From positions 1-44,770 of the forward strand of contig JAHENZ010000043.1 in the NCBI GenBank assembly GCA_018609755.1: DNA of 44,770 nt. The letters are read 5' to 3'. Positions 1-9,200 of the stretch are shown here, one piece after another; the first letter of the stretch is position 1; each line of letters starts with the position of its first letter. The position numbers and the translations under genes are program-made. Source of the stretch: Salinivenus sp. GTDB taxonomy: Bacteria; Bacteroidota; Rhodothermia; Rhodothermales; Salinibacteraceae. The notes beneath the pieces are model-generated. The model was not told where the DNA came from and did not search any database. It saw only the letters and a program-made list of their open reading frames with translations.

Positions 1-84
1 AGCCTCCCAGAAGCGAGCAGCTTCGCCAAGAATATTTCTCGACTGGAGATCTCAGATCTCCTTGCTCGAAATGACGTGCCGTAA
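1..84 (+). CDS. C-terminal fragment of a UPF0175-like small protein (partial)
   Basis: An open frame enters from the left edge and ends at a TAA at 82-84, giving 27 residues. The pattern S-L-x-E-A, then I-S-R-x-E, then D-L-L-A-R-x-x-V-P resembles the C-terminal half of UPF0175 proteins, where a predicted helix-turn-helix of the type 'SLGKAAELAG-SRWEF-ELLARRGVP' is usual; this copy has one extra residue before the I-S-R. UPF0175 proteins are small, often paired with PIN-type toxins, and viewed as possible antitoxins or regulators. The fragment is short and most of the gene lies outside the window, so the family call is tentative. It is followed by an AT-richer gap before the glycan operon. Confidence 0.4.
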   Translation, partial: SLPEASSFAKNISRLEISDLLARNDVP

Positions 85-331
85 TTCGGGAATTTTGAGA
101 TCGCGGCTTCAACCCGCAAATTCATCTGTAACGGTCCACTACTCCCCCTAAGGGAAAATTTCCAAACAATGCATTTCATCAGGACAGATTCTCAACTATT
201 GGGTTTCCTCTTACAAAAGCAATGCCCGGTCGCACCACGCCCCCTCCCCTCACGTCAAAAGCATCAATTTTTCAGGGAGTGTTCTCCTTTTCACTCGAGT
301 GGAGACAACCGCCGAACGGGTTCTCCCTTCT
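85..331. other. gene-free stretch before the glycan operon
   Basis: No coding frame with recognisable protein character was found on either strand. The short frames here (64 residues from 169, for example) are rich in Ser, Pro and Arg and match no family I recognise. The stretch is visibly less GC-rich than the genes after it and leads into the candidate promoter at 332-361. Confidence 0.5.
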
Positions 332-361
332 TTGACCTCTACCGGTCCCCATTCGTATTAT
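332..361 (+). promoter_or_regulatory. candidate sigma-70-like promoter for the glycan operon
   Basis: TTGACC at 332-337 and TATTAT at 356-361 are separated by 18 bases, and the second box lies 38 bases before the ATG of the aminotransferase gene at 400. Spacing and boxes fit a primary-sigma-factor promoter. No operator-like palindrome is evident between it and the gene. This is a prediction from sequence only; Bacteroidota-type promoters (TTTG / TAnnTTTG) differ, so the box assignment is uncertain. Confidence 0.4.
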
Positions 362-399
362 AAGACTCTTTTCGTACTTCAGTCCAGCTTCTCTCATCC

Positions 400-1545
400 A
401 TGCCCGTTGGCTCTCCCTCGGACGGTTCCATTCCGCTCGCCCGGCCGTCGGTCTCGGCGAACGCCAAGGCGCGCGTCCAAAAGGTTCTGGACTCGTCCCG
501 CCTGTCTCGGGGGCCGTATCTGGAGCGGTTTGAGGAAAAGATGGCGGATCGGTGCGGCACGCGCCACGCGGTGGCGGTCAGCAGTGGCACCGCCGCGCTC
601 CACTGCATCGTCCGGGCGCTGGACCTGGAGCCGGGAGCCGAGGTGCTTACCCCCCCGTTCAGCTTCGTTGCCTCCACGAACGTCCTGCTCTACGAAGCCC
701 TCACGCCCACCTTCGTCGACATCGACCCGCACACCTATAACATCGACGTCGAGCGGATCGAAGAGCAGATCACGTCTCGGACGGAGGCGATCCTGGCGGT
801 GGACGTGTTCGGTCTCCCTGCCAACTGGCCCGCTCTCACTCAGCTGGCCGACACGCACGACCTGTCGCTCATTGACGATTCCTGCGAGGCCCTCGGCGCC
901 ACGATTGCCGACCGGCCCCTCGGCGCCTGGGGGGACGCCGCCTCGTTCGGGTTCTACCCCAACAAACAAATCACGACGGGCGAAGGCGGATGTATCACGA
1001 CGGATCGCGACGACCTGGCCCGGATTTGCCGCTCCCTTCGCAATCAAGGCCGATCCGACGACGGGCAAATGCGCCACCCGCGCCTGGGCTACAACTACCG
1101 CCTGGACGAGCTCTCTGCGGCCCTGGGGTGCGCTCAGCTCGACCGCCTCGACGAGATGCTCGACCAGCGGGCCGCCGTCGCCGACGCCTACTGGGACGCC
1201 CTTGCCCCTCTCGCCGATGACCTTCACCGCCCCTCCGCGTCAACGTCGGACGGGACGCGAAGCTGGTTCGTCTACGTCGTCCGTCTTCGGGATCACTTCG
1301 ACGAACGTGATCGGGACCGCGTGATGGAGCACTTGCAGTCCAACGGCATTGGGTGCGCCCCGTATTTTCCGTCCATCCACCTCCAGCCGTACCATCGGGA
1401 CCGGCTGGGGCATACGCCGGGGGACTTCCCCGTGTGCGAGCACGTATCAGATCGCACGCTTGCGCTGCCCTTTTTCGGCACCCTTTCTGCGGACGAGATC
1501 ACCCAAGTGGCCCACGCCCTGAAAGATGCCCTCTCTTCCCTGTAG
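400..1545 (+). CDS. DegT/DnrJ/EryC1/StrS-family sugar aminotransferase (PglE/WbpE/PorR-like)
   Basis: This 381-residue enzyme is a fold-type I PLP aminotransferase that moves an amino group, normally from glutamate, to a nucleotide-linked keto-sugar in the cytoplasm. Visible hallmarks are the S-S-G-T-A-A phosphate-binding turn (residues 61-66), the Asp pair before S-C-E-A-L-G (159-160) that contacts the PLP ring nitrogen, and Y-P-N-K-Q-I-T-T-G-E-G-G with the Schiff-base lysine at 189. Length is normal for the family. It heads an operon with a phosphoglycosyl transferase and a CapD-type dehydratase, which would supply the 4-keto substrate. That context points to a 4-amino sugar for a surface glycan, although 3-amino products (WbpE type) cannot be excluded by eye. 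Confidence 0.93.
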   Translation: MPVGSPSDGSIPLARPSVSANAKARVQKVLDSSRLSRGPYLERFEEKMADRCGTRHAVAVSSGTAALHCIVRALDLEPGAEVLTPPFSFVASTNVLLYEALTPTFVDIDPHTYNIDVERIEEQITSRTEAILAVDVFGLPANWPALTQLADTHDLSLIDDSCEALGATIADRPLGAWGDAASFGFYPNKQITTGEGGCITTDRDDLARICRSLRNQGRSDDGQMRHPRLGYNYRLDELSAALGCAQLDRLDEMLDQRAAVADAYWDALAPLADDLHRPSASTSDGTRSWFVYVVRLRDHFDERDRDRVMEHLQSNGIGCAPYFPSIHLQPYHRDRLGHTPGDFPVCEHVSDRTLALPFFGTLSADEITQVAHALKDALSSL

Positions 1546-1590
1546 AACTGCGTCTCTCCCGTGCTGCCGTCTTCCACTCCATACCCAGTC

Positions 1591-2187
1591 ATGAAGCGTC
1601 TGATGGACATTGTCGGGGCAGCGGGACTTCTCCTCGGAAGCTCGCCCCTTCTGGCCCTTACGGCACTGGCCATCTGGCTGGAGGACGGGGGCCCGGTCTT
1701 TTTCACCCAGATGCGTGCGGGAAAGAACGGAGATCCGTTCCGGATCGTGAAATTTCGCACCCTCGAAACAGGGCCAAAAGACCCAACCCGCCCGTCCGAC
1801 CACGCAACACGGATTGGCACCTTTCTTCGACGGTGGGCAATTGATGAGCTCCCTCAGTTGTGGAACGTTTTATGTGGGGAAATGAGTCTCGTGGGACCGC
1901 GGCCGCCCCTGCCGAGTCAGGTCGAGAAATATTCTTCTCAGGAGCGTAGACGCCTGAAGGTGCGTCCCGGCCTGACCGGGTGGGCACAAATTCACGGACG
2001 AAATGCACTGCCGTGGTCCGATCGGATCGCGCTTGACGTGTGGTACGTCCAGAATCGAAGTCTCACGCTCGATCTCCGAATTCTCCTACGCACCCCTGCG
2101 GTGCTTCTTTCTCACACTGGAGTAAGCGGTCCGAATGGCCGAAATCCTCGCCTTCGCCCGAGTGATTCCAACCGCCCGTCTTCATGA
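1591..2187 (+). CDS. bacterial sugar transferase (phosphoglycosyl transferase, PglC/WcaJ type)
   Basis: A 198-residue monotopic phosphoglycosyl transferase that moves a sugar-1-phosphate from a UDP-sugar onto undecaprenyl phosphate at the inner membrane, the first committed step of a lipid-linked glycan. An N-terminal hydrophobic re-entrant helix (residues 7-29) follows a basic start. The family signatures are present: F-R-I-V-K-F-R-T, I-D-E-L-P-Q-L-W-N-V with the catalytic Asp-Glu pair at 85-86, S-L-V-G-P-R-P, and R-P-G-L-T-G-W-A-Q. The ATG at 1591 is preferred over an in-frame GTG at 1561 because it gives the canonical basic-hydrophobic N-terminus. It is a short PglC-sized form without the extra membrane domain of WcaJ. 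The last codons overlap the next gene as ATGA. Confidence 0.93.
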   Translation: MKRLMDIVGAAGLLLGSSPLLALTALAIWLEDGGPVFFTQMRAGKNGDPFRIVKFRTLETGPKDPTRPSDHATRIGTFLRRWAIDELPQLWNVLCGEMSLVGPRPPLPSQVEKYSSQERRRLKVRPGLTGWAQIHGRNALPWSDRIALDVWYVQNRSLTLDLRILLRTPAVLLSHTGVSGPNGRNPRLRPSDSNRPSS

Positions 2188-3152
2188 ATGTACTCCTTAC
2201 TAGTGCGGGTCGTCGTACGTCGCTCGCACAGGCATTCCAGTCTGCCGTCGAAACGAGGGGAGGACAAGTCTGGGCTGGAGATCTGGATCCGCTGGCTGCG
2301 ACGCTTCAAGTTGCCGATGAGAGTGTGGTCCTCCCTCCCGTCGACAGCCCTGAGTACGTTCCGATGCTGGTGGAGCACGTCCGGACCCATGACATTGATC
2401 TTCTCGTGCCCTTGATCGATACCGAACTCGGCATTCTCGCCGAGGCTCGCGAACAATTTCAGGAAGCAGGGTGCCACCTCCTCGTGTCCCAGGAGTCCCT
2501 GCTCAACCTTGCGCTCGACAAGTGGTCGTCACTTCAGCGGCTTTCCCGTGCCGACATTCGCACCCCGGCCACGTGGCTTCCCAACCAGTCCACTCCAAAT
2601 GACTGGCCCGACCCCGTATTCGTCAAGCCGCGGTGGGGAAGTGCGAGCCGGAATGCGCGGCAGATGTCCAGAGAGGACGCTGCTCGGGCCGTGGCTGCCC
2701 TCGACACTCCCGTCGTGCAAGAGGTCATCGATGCCTCCGAAATCACAGTCGATGCCCTCTTTGACCTCGACGGAACGCTGATCCACTACGTCCCTCGCCT
2801 TCGGATCCGAACCAAAGCCGGGGAGTCGATCCAGGGACGAACGCTCCCCGACGACGAATGGGCGCCGTGGCTCCGTCGCGTCCTGCGAACGATTGGAGAC
2901 CTGGGCGCCCGAGGCCCGGTCACCGTACAGGCCTTCCGCACAGAGCCCGAACCTACCTTTTCCGAAATTAACCCACGGTTTGGAGGAGGATTTCCGCTAT
3001 CCCATGCCGCCGGCGCACGCTACCCGGACTGGATTCTCCAAATGTGTGCTGGCGCCTCCCTCTCCCCTCGCTTGGGCCACTATACCGAAGGCCTCTGCAT
3101 GACCCGCGCCTACACGGAGTGGTTCGTCGAGGCCACCACATTAGACAACTAA
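2184..3152 (+). CDS. ATP-grasp ligase-like protein (PylC/carbamoyl-phosphate-synthase-like)
   Basis: This 322-residue protein starts M-N-V-L-L-T-S-A-G-R-R with a pre-ATP-grasp Rossmann-like half, followed by the D-K-W and V-F-V-K-P-R-W-G-S-A-S nucleotide-binding segments and a C-terminal E-I-N-P-R-F-G-G-G-F-P metal/ATP-binding motif. ATP-grasp enzymes activate a carboxylate as acyl phosphate and join it to an amine or similar nucleophile. The start codon overlaps the stop of the phosphoglycosyl transferase (ATGA), implying translational coupling. Related proteins are often seen in capsule and O-antigen loci, without an assigned substrate as far as I know. Here it could acylate the amino group made by the upstream aminotransferase; that is inference. 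No separate acetyltransferase lies in this operon. Confidence 0.82.
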   Translation: MNVLLTSAGRRTSLAQAFQSAVETRGGQVWAGDLDPLAATLQVADESVVLPPVDSPEYVPMLVEHVRTHDIDLLVPLIDTELGILAEAREQFQEAGCHLLVSQESLLNLALDKWSSLQRLSRADIRTPATWLPNQSTPNDWPDPVFVKPRWGSASRNARQMSREDAARAVAALDTPVVQEVIDASEITVDALFDLDGTLIHYVPRLRIRTKAGESIQGRTLPDDEWAPWLRRVLRTIGDLGARGPVTVQAFRTEPEPTFSEINPRFGGGFPLSHAAGARYPDWILQMCAGASLSPRLGHYTEGLCMTRAYTEWFVEATTLDN

Positions 3153-3180
3153 TCCCCTTCGGTTTTCTGGATACAACTGG

Positions 3181-4392
3181 GTGACCTTCCCTGTGCACGT
3201 CGCTGTTTTCCTCCAATACTACCACACGCCGGACTGCCCCACGGCCGCCCGGCCCTATGCGCTCGTCAAGCGCCTGGCGCAGACCCACGACGTGACGGTC
3301 ATTACGACCCGCACCTGGGAGACCAAACGACTCAGCAATAACGTTCCCTGGGTCCCCTCGGGGGTCAATCTCATCCGTTTCGACGTGCCCTACGAAAACT
3401 CGATGGCGCCCCTCGAACGCCTTCGCGCATTCCTCTCCTACGCGGGCCGGGCCGTTGCGTACGGCCTCCAGATGCCCGCTCCCGACCTGATCATCGGCTC
3501 CTCGACGCCCCTAACGGCTGCTATGGCCGCAGGACTCGTGGCCTCTCTTCGCGGCATTCCATGGATCTTTGAGGTCCGCGACCTCTGGCCCGACTTCCCA
3601 ATCCAGATGGGGGCTCTTCCAAACTTTGGTTTGCATCGTCTCCTGCGCAACCTTGAGACTGTACTCTATCGAAGTGCGGCCCACGTCGTTACGCTTTCCG
3701 ACGACATGGAACAGCACGTCCGCACGGCTGCCCCCGCCGCGGACACAACAACACTGGAGTACGGCGCCGACCTGCAACTCGTTGACGACATCACGGAAAA
3801 CCAACGGTCGAGGTTGCGGCAAAAATACGGCCTCGATCGCCGGAAGCTCGTTCTCTACGCCGGAACGTTCGGTCGGGCCAACACCATTCCCACGCTGCTC
3901 GACGCGGCTAAGCAATTCGCCCACCGCTCCGACGTACTCTTTGCGTTTGCCGGACGGGGCTACTACGAATCCGCTGTCCAGCGAACCGCAGATCGACACG
4001 ATCACATTCGGGTCGTCGACCCTCTTCCCTATCCGGATACGCTGGCGCTCTTTTCTCTGGCGGACGTTTCACTGGTCTCCTTCCTCGATCGCCCCGTACT
4101 GACAACCAACTCCCCTGGGAAACTCTACGATAGCCTTGCCACCGGGACGCCCGTCGTTATCACCAATCCCGGGTGGACCAAACGGCTCGTGGAGCAACAC
4201 GAATGTGGTTGGTACGTCCCGCCCGAATCGCCGAATCGCCTCGCACACCAGCTTCAACACGTCTTTGAGACCCCGAATGATCTGGAAAAAGCAGCAGCTA
4301 ATGCTCGAATAACTGCACGTCAGCGGTTTGATCGGGCGGAGCTGATGGACCAATACGCTCGTCTCGTTGATAACGTGAAGGACGCGTCGTGA
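3181..4392 (+). CDS. glycosyltransferase family 4 (WbuB-like)
   Basis: A 403-residue GT-B fold retaining glycosyltransferase. The N-terminal half carries F-E-V-R-D-L-W-P, typical of the WbuB-like GT4 subgroup that adds amino sugars to lipid-linked intermediates. The C-terminal half has Y-A-G-T-F-G-R-A-N and K-L-Y-D-S-L-A-T-G-T-P-V-V, the donor-binding region. Translation appears to begin at a GTG 28 bases after the ATP-grasp stop; no in-frame ATG lies close upstream. Its position after the phosphoglycosyl transferase suggests it adds the second sugar to the undecaprenyl-linked primer. Donor and linkage cannot be read from the sequence. Confidence 0.9.
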   Translation: MTFPVHVAVFLQYYHTPDCPTAARPYALVKRLAQTHDVTVITTRTWETKRLSNNVPWVPSGVNLIRFDVPYENSMAPLERLRAFLSYAGRAVAYGLQMPAPDLIIGSSTPLTAAMAAGLVASLRGIPWIFEVRDLWPDFPIQMGALPNFGLHRLLRNLETVLYRSAAHVVTLSDDMEQHVRTAAPAADTTTLEYGADLQLVDDITENQRSRLRQKYGLDRRKLVLYAGTFGRANTIPTLLDAAKQFAHRSDVLFAFAGRGYYESAVQRTADRHDHIRVVDPLPYPDTLALFSLADVSLVSFLDRPVLTTNSPGKLYDSLATGTPVVITNPGWTKRLVEQHECGWYVPPESPNRLAHQLQHVFETPNDLEKAAANARITARQRFDRAELMDQYARLVDNVKDAS

Positions 4393-4451
4393 TTTTATAC
4401 GGCACGTTGCCCCTTCCCCCTTCGATTCTCAGATCTCTCGGTCATTGACTG

Positions 4452-6011
4452 ATGTCTCGCCCCTTCAACCACATCCGCTCCGTGCTCGCTGGAAAGACCG
4501 TTGGAGGGATGTCCATTTTCCTTCTGCTTCCAGACCTGCTCGTCCTCTATCTCGGGCTGCTGGTAGGCCACAAAGTTCGCTTCGGAAACTGGCTCCTTCC
4601 GCACATCATGGAGTGGAGCCTGGCGGCCTTTATTATCCTGGGCGTGTACCTGCTCGCCCTCGTCTCCAGCGGGGTCTACACGACGGATCCGCGAGACATG
4701 CACCTGGACGAGTTTATCGACGTAGGGGGGCGCCTCGTCGGCGCCTGGGTCCTCTCCATCGCCGTCACCTACGTAACGGATCCGGCCAACCTGCCCCCTC
4801 GGGGCATGATGGCGACACATGGACTCGTCACCCTCGTGGGCGTGCTTGGGCTCCGGGCGGTCCTCCGACGGGTCCTCGAATATGTGAGCGGCTCCCCGGA
4901 TTCGGACCCGTCGCTCTCCTCTCCCCCTACCGTTCAGCTGAGCGACCTGATTTCTCGCAACCCGATCACCATCGATCGATCGGCCCTCCGCGATTTTTTG
5001 TCCGACCGGACGGTGCTCGTCACGGGCGCCGGGGGATCCATCGGTTCCGAACTAAGTGCTCAGCTGCTCGACCTCAATCCGTTCCGTCTCGTGCTGGTGG
5101 ACGTGAGCGAGCACAACCTCTACCAGCTCGAACATTCGCTCCGGTCCCGTTCCTACGACGGCGACCTCGAATTCTGCATTGCGGACGTGCGTGACAAAAC
5201 GGTGATCAACGGCCTCATGGCCCGCGAACAGCCGGACGTCGTACTCCACACTGCTGCCTACAAGCACGTGCCGCTCATGGAGCGGCATCCGGCGGAGGCC
5301 TTCCGCAACAACACCATGGCCACCGTCCACCTCCTCCGCCTCTCGGAGCAACACAACGTAGAGCAGTTCACGTTCGTCTCGACCGACAAAGCCGTCGAGC
5401 CCACCAGCGTCCTTGGGGCCACGAAGCAGTTGGCCGAGTGGTACGTCCACACGGCCCCGTCGTCCCTGCAGAGCACGACGGTTCGCTTCGGCAACGTGTT
5501 TGGCAGTCAGGGAAGTGTGATCCCGCGCTTCGAGGAGCGACTGGCGGCGGGCGATCCGCTCCCGGTGACCCACCCGGACATGGAGCGGTATTTCATGACG
5601 AGCGGAGAGGCCTGCCAGCTCATCCTGCAAACGCTGCTGTTCAGTGACCATCCCATCCACATCCTGAAGATGGGCGACCCGGTGCGGATTCAGTGGCTGG
5701 CCGAGCAATTGATCAAGCGATACTACCCCCACGTGGACCCCGAGTCGATGATTGAGTTCGTGGGCCGCCGCCCGGGCGAAAAACTCAGTGAACAGCTCAC
5801 GCACGTCAGCGAAACGGTCCATTCTACGGCCCACTCAAGCATCCTTGGGCTTGACGCCCCAGCCCCCTACAGCCGAAACGTACTCGAAGACTACTTCCGC
5901 CAACTGCAGGCACTGTGCGATCCGACCCGGGGATCGCGGGAACAGCTCCGGCAGCGCCTGCTGAGTGGGGCTCCTGAAACGTCCTTCTCGTCCTCGACGT
6001 CGGCCTCTTGA
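4452..6011 (+). CDS. membrane-bound nucleotide-sugar 4,6-dehydratase (CapD/PglF family), shortened form
   Basis: A 519-residue extended SDR enzyme with an N-terminal membrane region (hydrophobic segments roughly at residues 20-40, 55-72, 95-108 and 122-138). The NAD-binding motif V-T-G-A-G-G-S-I-G is at 190-198, then H-T-A-A-Y-K-H-V-P (266-274), S-T-D-K-A-V-E-P (310-317) and G-A-T-K with the catalytic lysine at 325. The family converts UDP-GlcNAc to a 4-keto-6-deoxy sugar, the substrate for DegT aminotransferases such as the one at 400. Usual members are about 600-660 residues with a Rossmann-like domain between membrane part and SDR; here the membrane part runs almost directly into the SDR. 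The residue normally Met in the active-site V-M-G-A-T-K is Leu (321). Confidence 0.9.
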   Translation: MSRPFNHIRSVLAGKTVGGMSIFLLLPDLLVLYLGLLVGHKVRFGNWLLPHIMEWSLAAFIILGVYLLALVSSGVYTTDPRDMHLDEFIDVGGRLVGAWVLSIAVTYVTDPANLPPRGMMATHGLVTLVGVLGLRAVLRRVLEYVSGSPDSDPSLSSPPTVQLSDLISRNPITIDRSALRDFLSDRTVLVTGAGGSIGSELSAQLLDLNPFRLVLVDVSEHNLYQLEHSLRSRSYDGDLEFCIADVRDKTVINGLMAREQPDVVLHTAAYKHVPLMERHPAEAFRNNTMATVHLLRLSEQHNVEQFTFVSTDKAVEPTSVLGATKQLAEWYVHTAPSSLQSTTVRFGNVFGSQGSVIPRFEERLAAGDPLPVTHPDMERYFMTSGEACQLILQTLLFSDHPIHILKMGDPVRIQWLAEQLIKRYYPHVDPESMIEFVGRRPGEKLSEQLTHVSETVHSTAHSSILGLDAPAPYSRNVLEDYFRQLQALCDPTRGSREQLRQRLLSGAPETSFSSSTSAS

Positions 6012-6230
6012 CCTCAATCCGCTTTCCCCCGTACGAACCGGAGCGCAATCCCCACCGTAACAGCCGTCTACGCTTTCCTGTCATAGTCGTCCTGCCTCCT
6101 CGCTTCCCTTCGCACTCCAGTCCTTCCGCCCCGACCTGCCGTCACATACGTTCTGCTCTCTCACGTAGGGTTCCCGCGTGCCGACCCGAACGGCGTACGC
6201 GTTCCTCCCGAGCACTCTGTTTGCAGTTTT

Positions 6231-9200
6231 ATGCTTCGCTCCCTGTTGCTCGCCGTCCTGGCGTACAGTCTCGTCCTTGTCCCCGGTCTTGCTCGGGGCC
6301 AAGTAACCACCACGTATGACGCCTCCTGGTACGACCCGGACGCCCCCTACGTCCGCCTTGCCGTCGCCGAAGACGGGGTGTACCGCGTAACGGGGGAAGC
6401 GCTTCAGTCGGCGTTGCCCGAGGGAACGACGCTCGACGACATTCCTCGCTCTACGATGCGCTTATACGAAAACGGCCGGGAGATCCCAATCCACCTGAGC
6501 GGCGCATCGGGCGGATCGTTTGACTCCTCGGATGCACTTCACTTCGTGGGGCACCGAAATCGCGGCACCGACGAGCAGTGGGCGTACGAGACCCCGACGG
6601 ACCAGAGCAGCCCGTACCGGAGCCTCTATACAGATACGACCCACTACTGGCTCACGTGGGGTGGGGAAACGACGGGACGCCGTTACTCGTCTCCCTCGTT
6701 CGAATCGACGACGCCCACGTCCACCCTCCGCGACACCGTCCACCTGGAGCAAGAAAACCGGTACTATTACGGACGTCCCTACGAGAGCGGCGATTCCTTC
6801 TACACCGAGTCGGAGGGCTACTACTGGCGTCGCTTCTCCCACAACGACACCGGGACGATTCAATCCACCTATACCCTCCCGGTGTCGCGGCACACCAACT
6901 CTTCAGACTCACTACATTTGTCGGTCCGGCTCGACGCCGAGACGAACTCGTGCCACCGGGTGCGGGTCGAGGCAGAGCTCCAGCAGAGTGGGGGCGACGT
7001 TGCCTTTGAGTCGCTCAGCACCGTGGAATGGCAGGGGTACCAGCGACAAACGGTAGAGGCAGCCGTCGCCCAGAATCGGATTCCCGACGACCTGCGTGTG
7101 CGCCTCGTCTCTATCAACGAGAATTTCTCCGATTCCAACTGCCCCGATCCCGGTAGCACGCCGAACTACGTCCTCCTCGACTACCTGGAAGCCAATTACG
7201 TCCGGCGCCTTGCCGCCGATGGAGATACGCAACGCTTCGTGGCCCCGGCCGGCACCAATTACACCTTCTCCCTGAGCGGCCATTCGAGCGACAGTGTGGA
7301 GGTATACAATCCGGCCGACGCTCGACGGTATCAAGTGTCCGCCGCCAGCGGCCCAGCGAACGTTTCCGTCTCCCCGTCGAACGCGAACACGCCGTTTTGG
7401 GCCGTCGGCCAGCAGTCGTACAAATCGCCCGCGTCGCTGCAGCCCGACGAATCGAGCAACTGGTCCGTGGCCTCGGCGCATGGGGCCGACTACGTCATCC
7501 TGACCACCGAGGCCCTGCAGTCCTCCGCGCAGAGCCTGGCGGAGTATCGGCGCACGCAGAGCGGCTACGAGGTGGCGGTCGTCGAGGTCCAGAACGTGTT
7601 CGACGAGTTCGACTACGGCCGTCCCACGCCCATTGCCATCCGTCGATTTGCTCGCACCACCCAAGAATGGACCACGCCGCCGCAGTTCCTCACCATTTTC
7701 GCCGACGCCGAGTTTCCCATCGATCCGGGCCTCTCGCGCCCCCGGGCCGACTGGAGTGTGCCGGCGTTCGGGTACTCGGTCTCCGACGGCTGGTACGCCA
7801 TGCAGGCCACCGGCCCAAACGACTGGACGGAATTCCTGGCGATTGGCCGCATTCCGGTTCGAAATAATGCGCAGGGAGAGCTCTTCGTCGACAAGCTGTC
7901 GGCCTACGAGAATTCCGAGCCGGCGGCCTGGCAGAAACGCATGCTACTCATGGCCGGGGGCACAAGCGAAAGCGAGCAAAACTCCCTGCAGTTCTACTCG
8001 AACCAGTGGGGCGAGCTGGCCACCGGCACGCCCGACACGATTTATGCTGCGGGGATGGACACCTTGCGCTACTACAAGCAAGTAGACGATGCCCTCGACA
8101 CGAGCTTCCAGGACTCTCTTTCCGCGGATCTTGAACGCGGAACTGGCTGGCTGAGTTATTTCGGCCACTCAGCGGCACGGACGTGGGAGATCGTGACCGA
8201 TCCTCCACGCGAGTGGGACAATTCGGGGAAACTCCCGGTGATTCTGTCACTCGGCTGCAAAACGGGATCCTACGCAGGCGATCAATTCGGCGAGCGCGGC
8301 GCTCCCGCTCTCGGCGAGCAGTTTGTCGTCGGCTCTCTCTCTGATGACGGCACTCCGGTGGAAGGCGCTCGGAATGGCGGGATTGCCCACTGGGGAACGT
8401 CAGCCCTCGGGAATCGGCTCCCCTCGGCTCGCCTCGGCGATGAGTTGACCCAACGTGTGTTCACGGACACGATGCGAGTGCTCGGGACAGCCATCCAACA
8501 GGCGAAGGCCGCCATCGCCCGCGACTTTGGATCGAGCAGTCTCTATCAGCGCCACCTGCTTACGTACGGCCTCCTTGGGGACCCGGCGACCCGTATCTCT
8601 CTCCCAGATCAGCCAGAGCTGAGCGTCCAGCCTCGGAACATTCAGACCTCCCCCACACGGCCGATTCTCTCCGAACCGCTCACTGTGGACGTATCGGTCG
8701 ATAACTTCGGTCTCGTCCCCTCCGATAGCGTCAACCTATCGTTCCGCTGGCAACGCCCGGATGGATCTCAGGTGCAGCGGAGTCAGAACGTGCCGCGCTT
8801 CCGCTTGAGCCACACCACTTCCTTCAACCTAGACACAGACAACCGCGCCGTGGGGACGAACCAGTTCCAAGCGACGGTTGACCCAGCGAACCAGTACGAC
8901 GAAGTGGACGAGACAAATAATACCGCGAGTCAGGAGCAGGTGGTCTTCGGCACCGGCCTCATTCTCATATCCCCTTCTCCTGAAGGAGCAGTACCCACTC
9001 AGCGCCCAATCCTTCGCACCAATCTCCTCCGACAGACCTCAGGGGACGCCACCGTCGAGATTCAAATTGATTCCGTGTCGTCGTTCGACTCTCCTGGCCT
9101 ACAGGAAACGACCCAAGAGACGGGCGACCTGGTCGTCGATTGGACACCGCCCCGAGACCTGCGCACCAACCAGACCTACTTCTGGCGTGCCCGTCCCGTC

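Noticed and set aside
6008-6319. 103-codon frame between the dehydratase and PorU-like genes
   Set aside because: Pro/Ser/Arg-rich, overlaps the signal peptide of the PorU-like protein in another frame, no homology seen; treated as intergenic.
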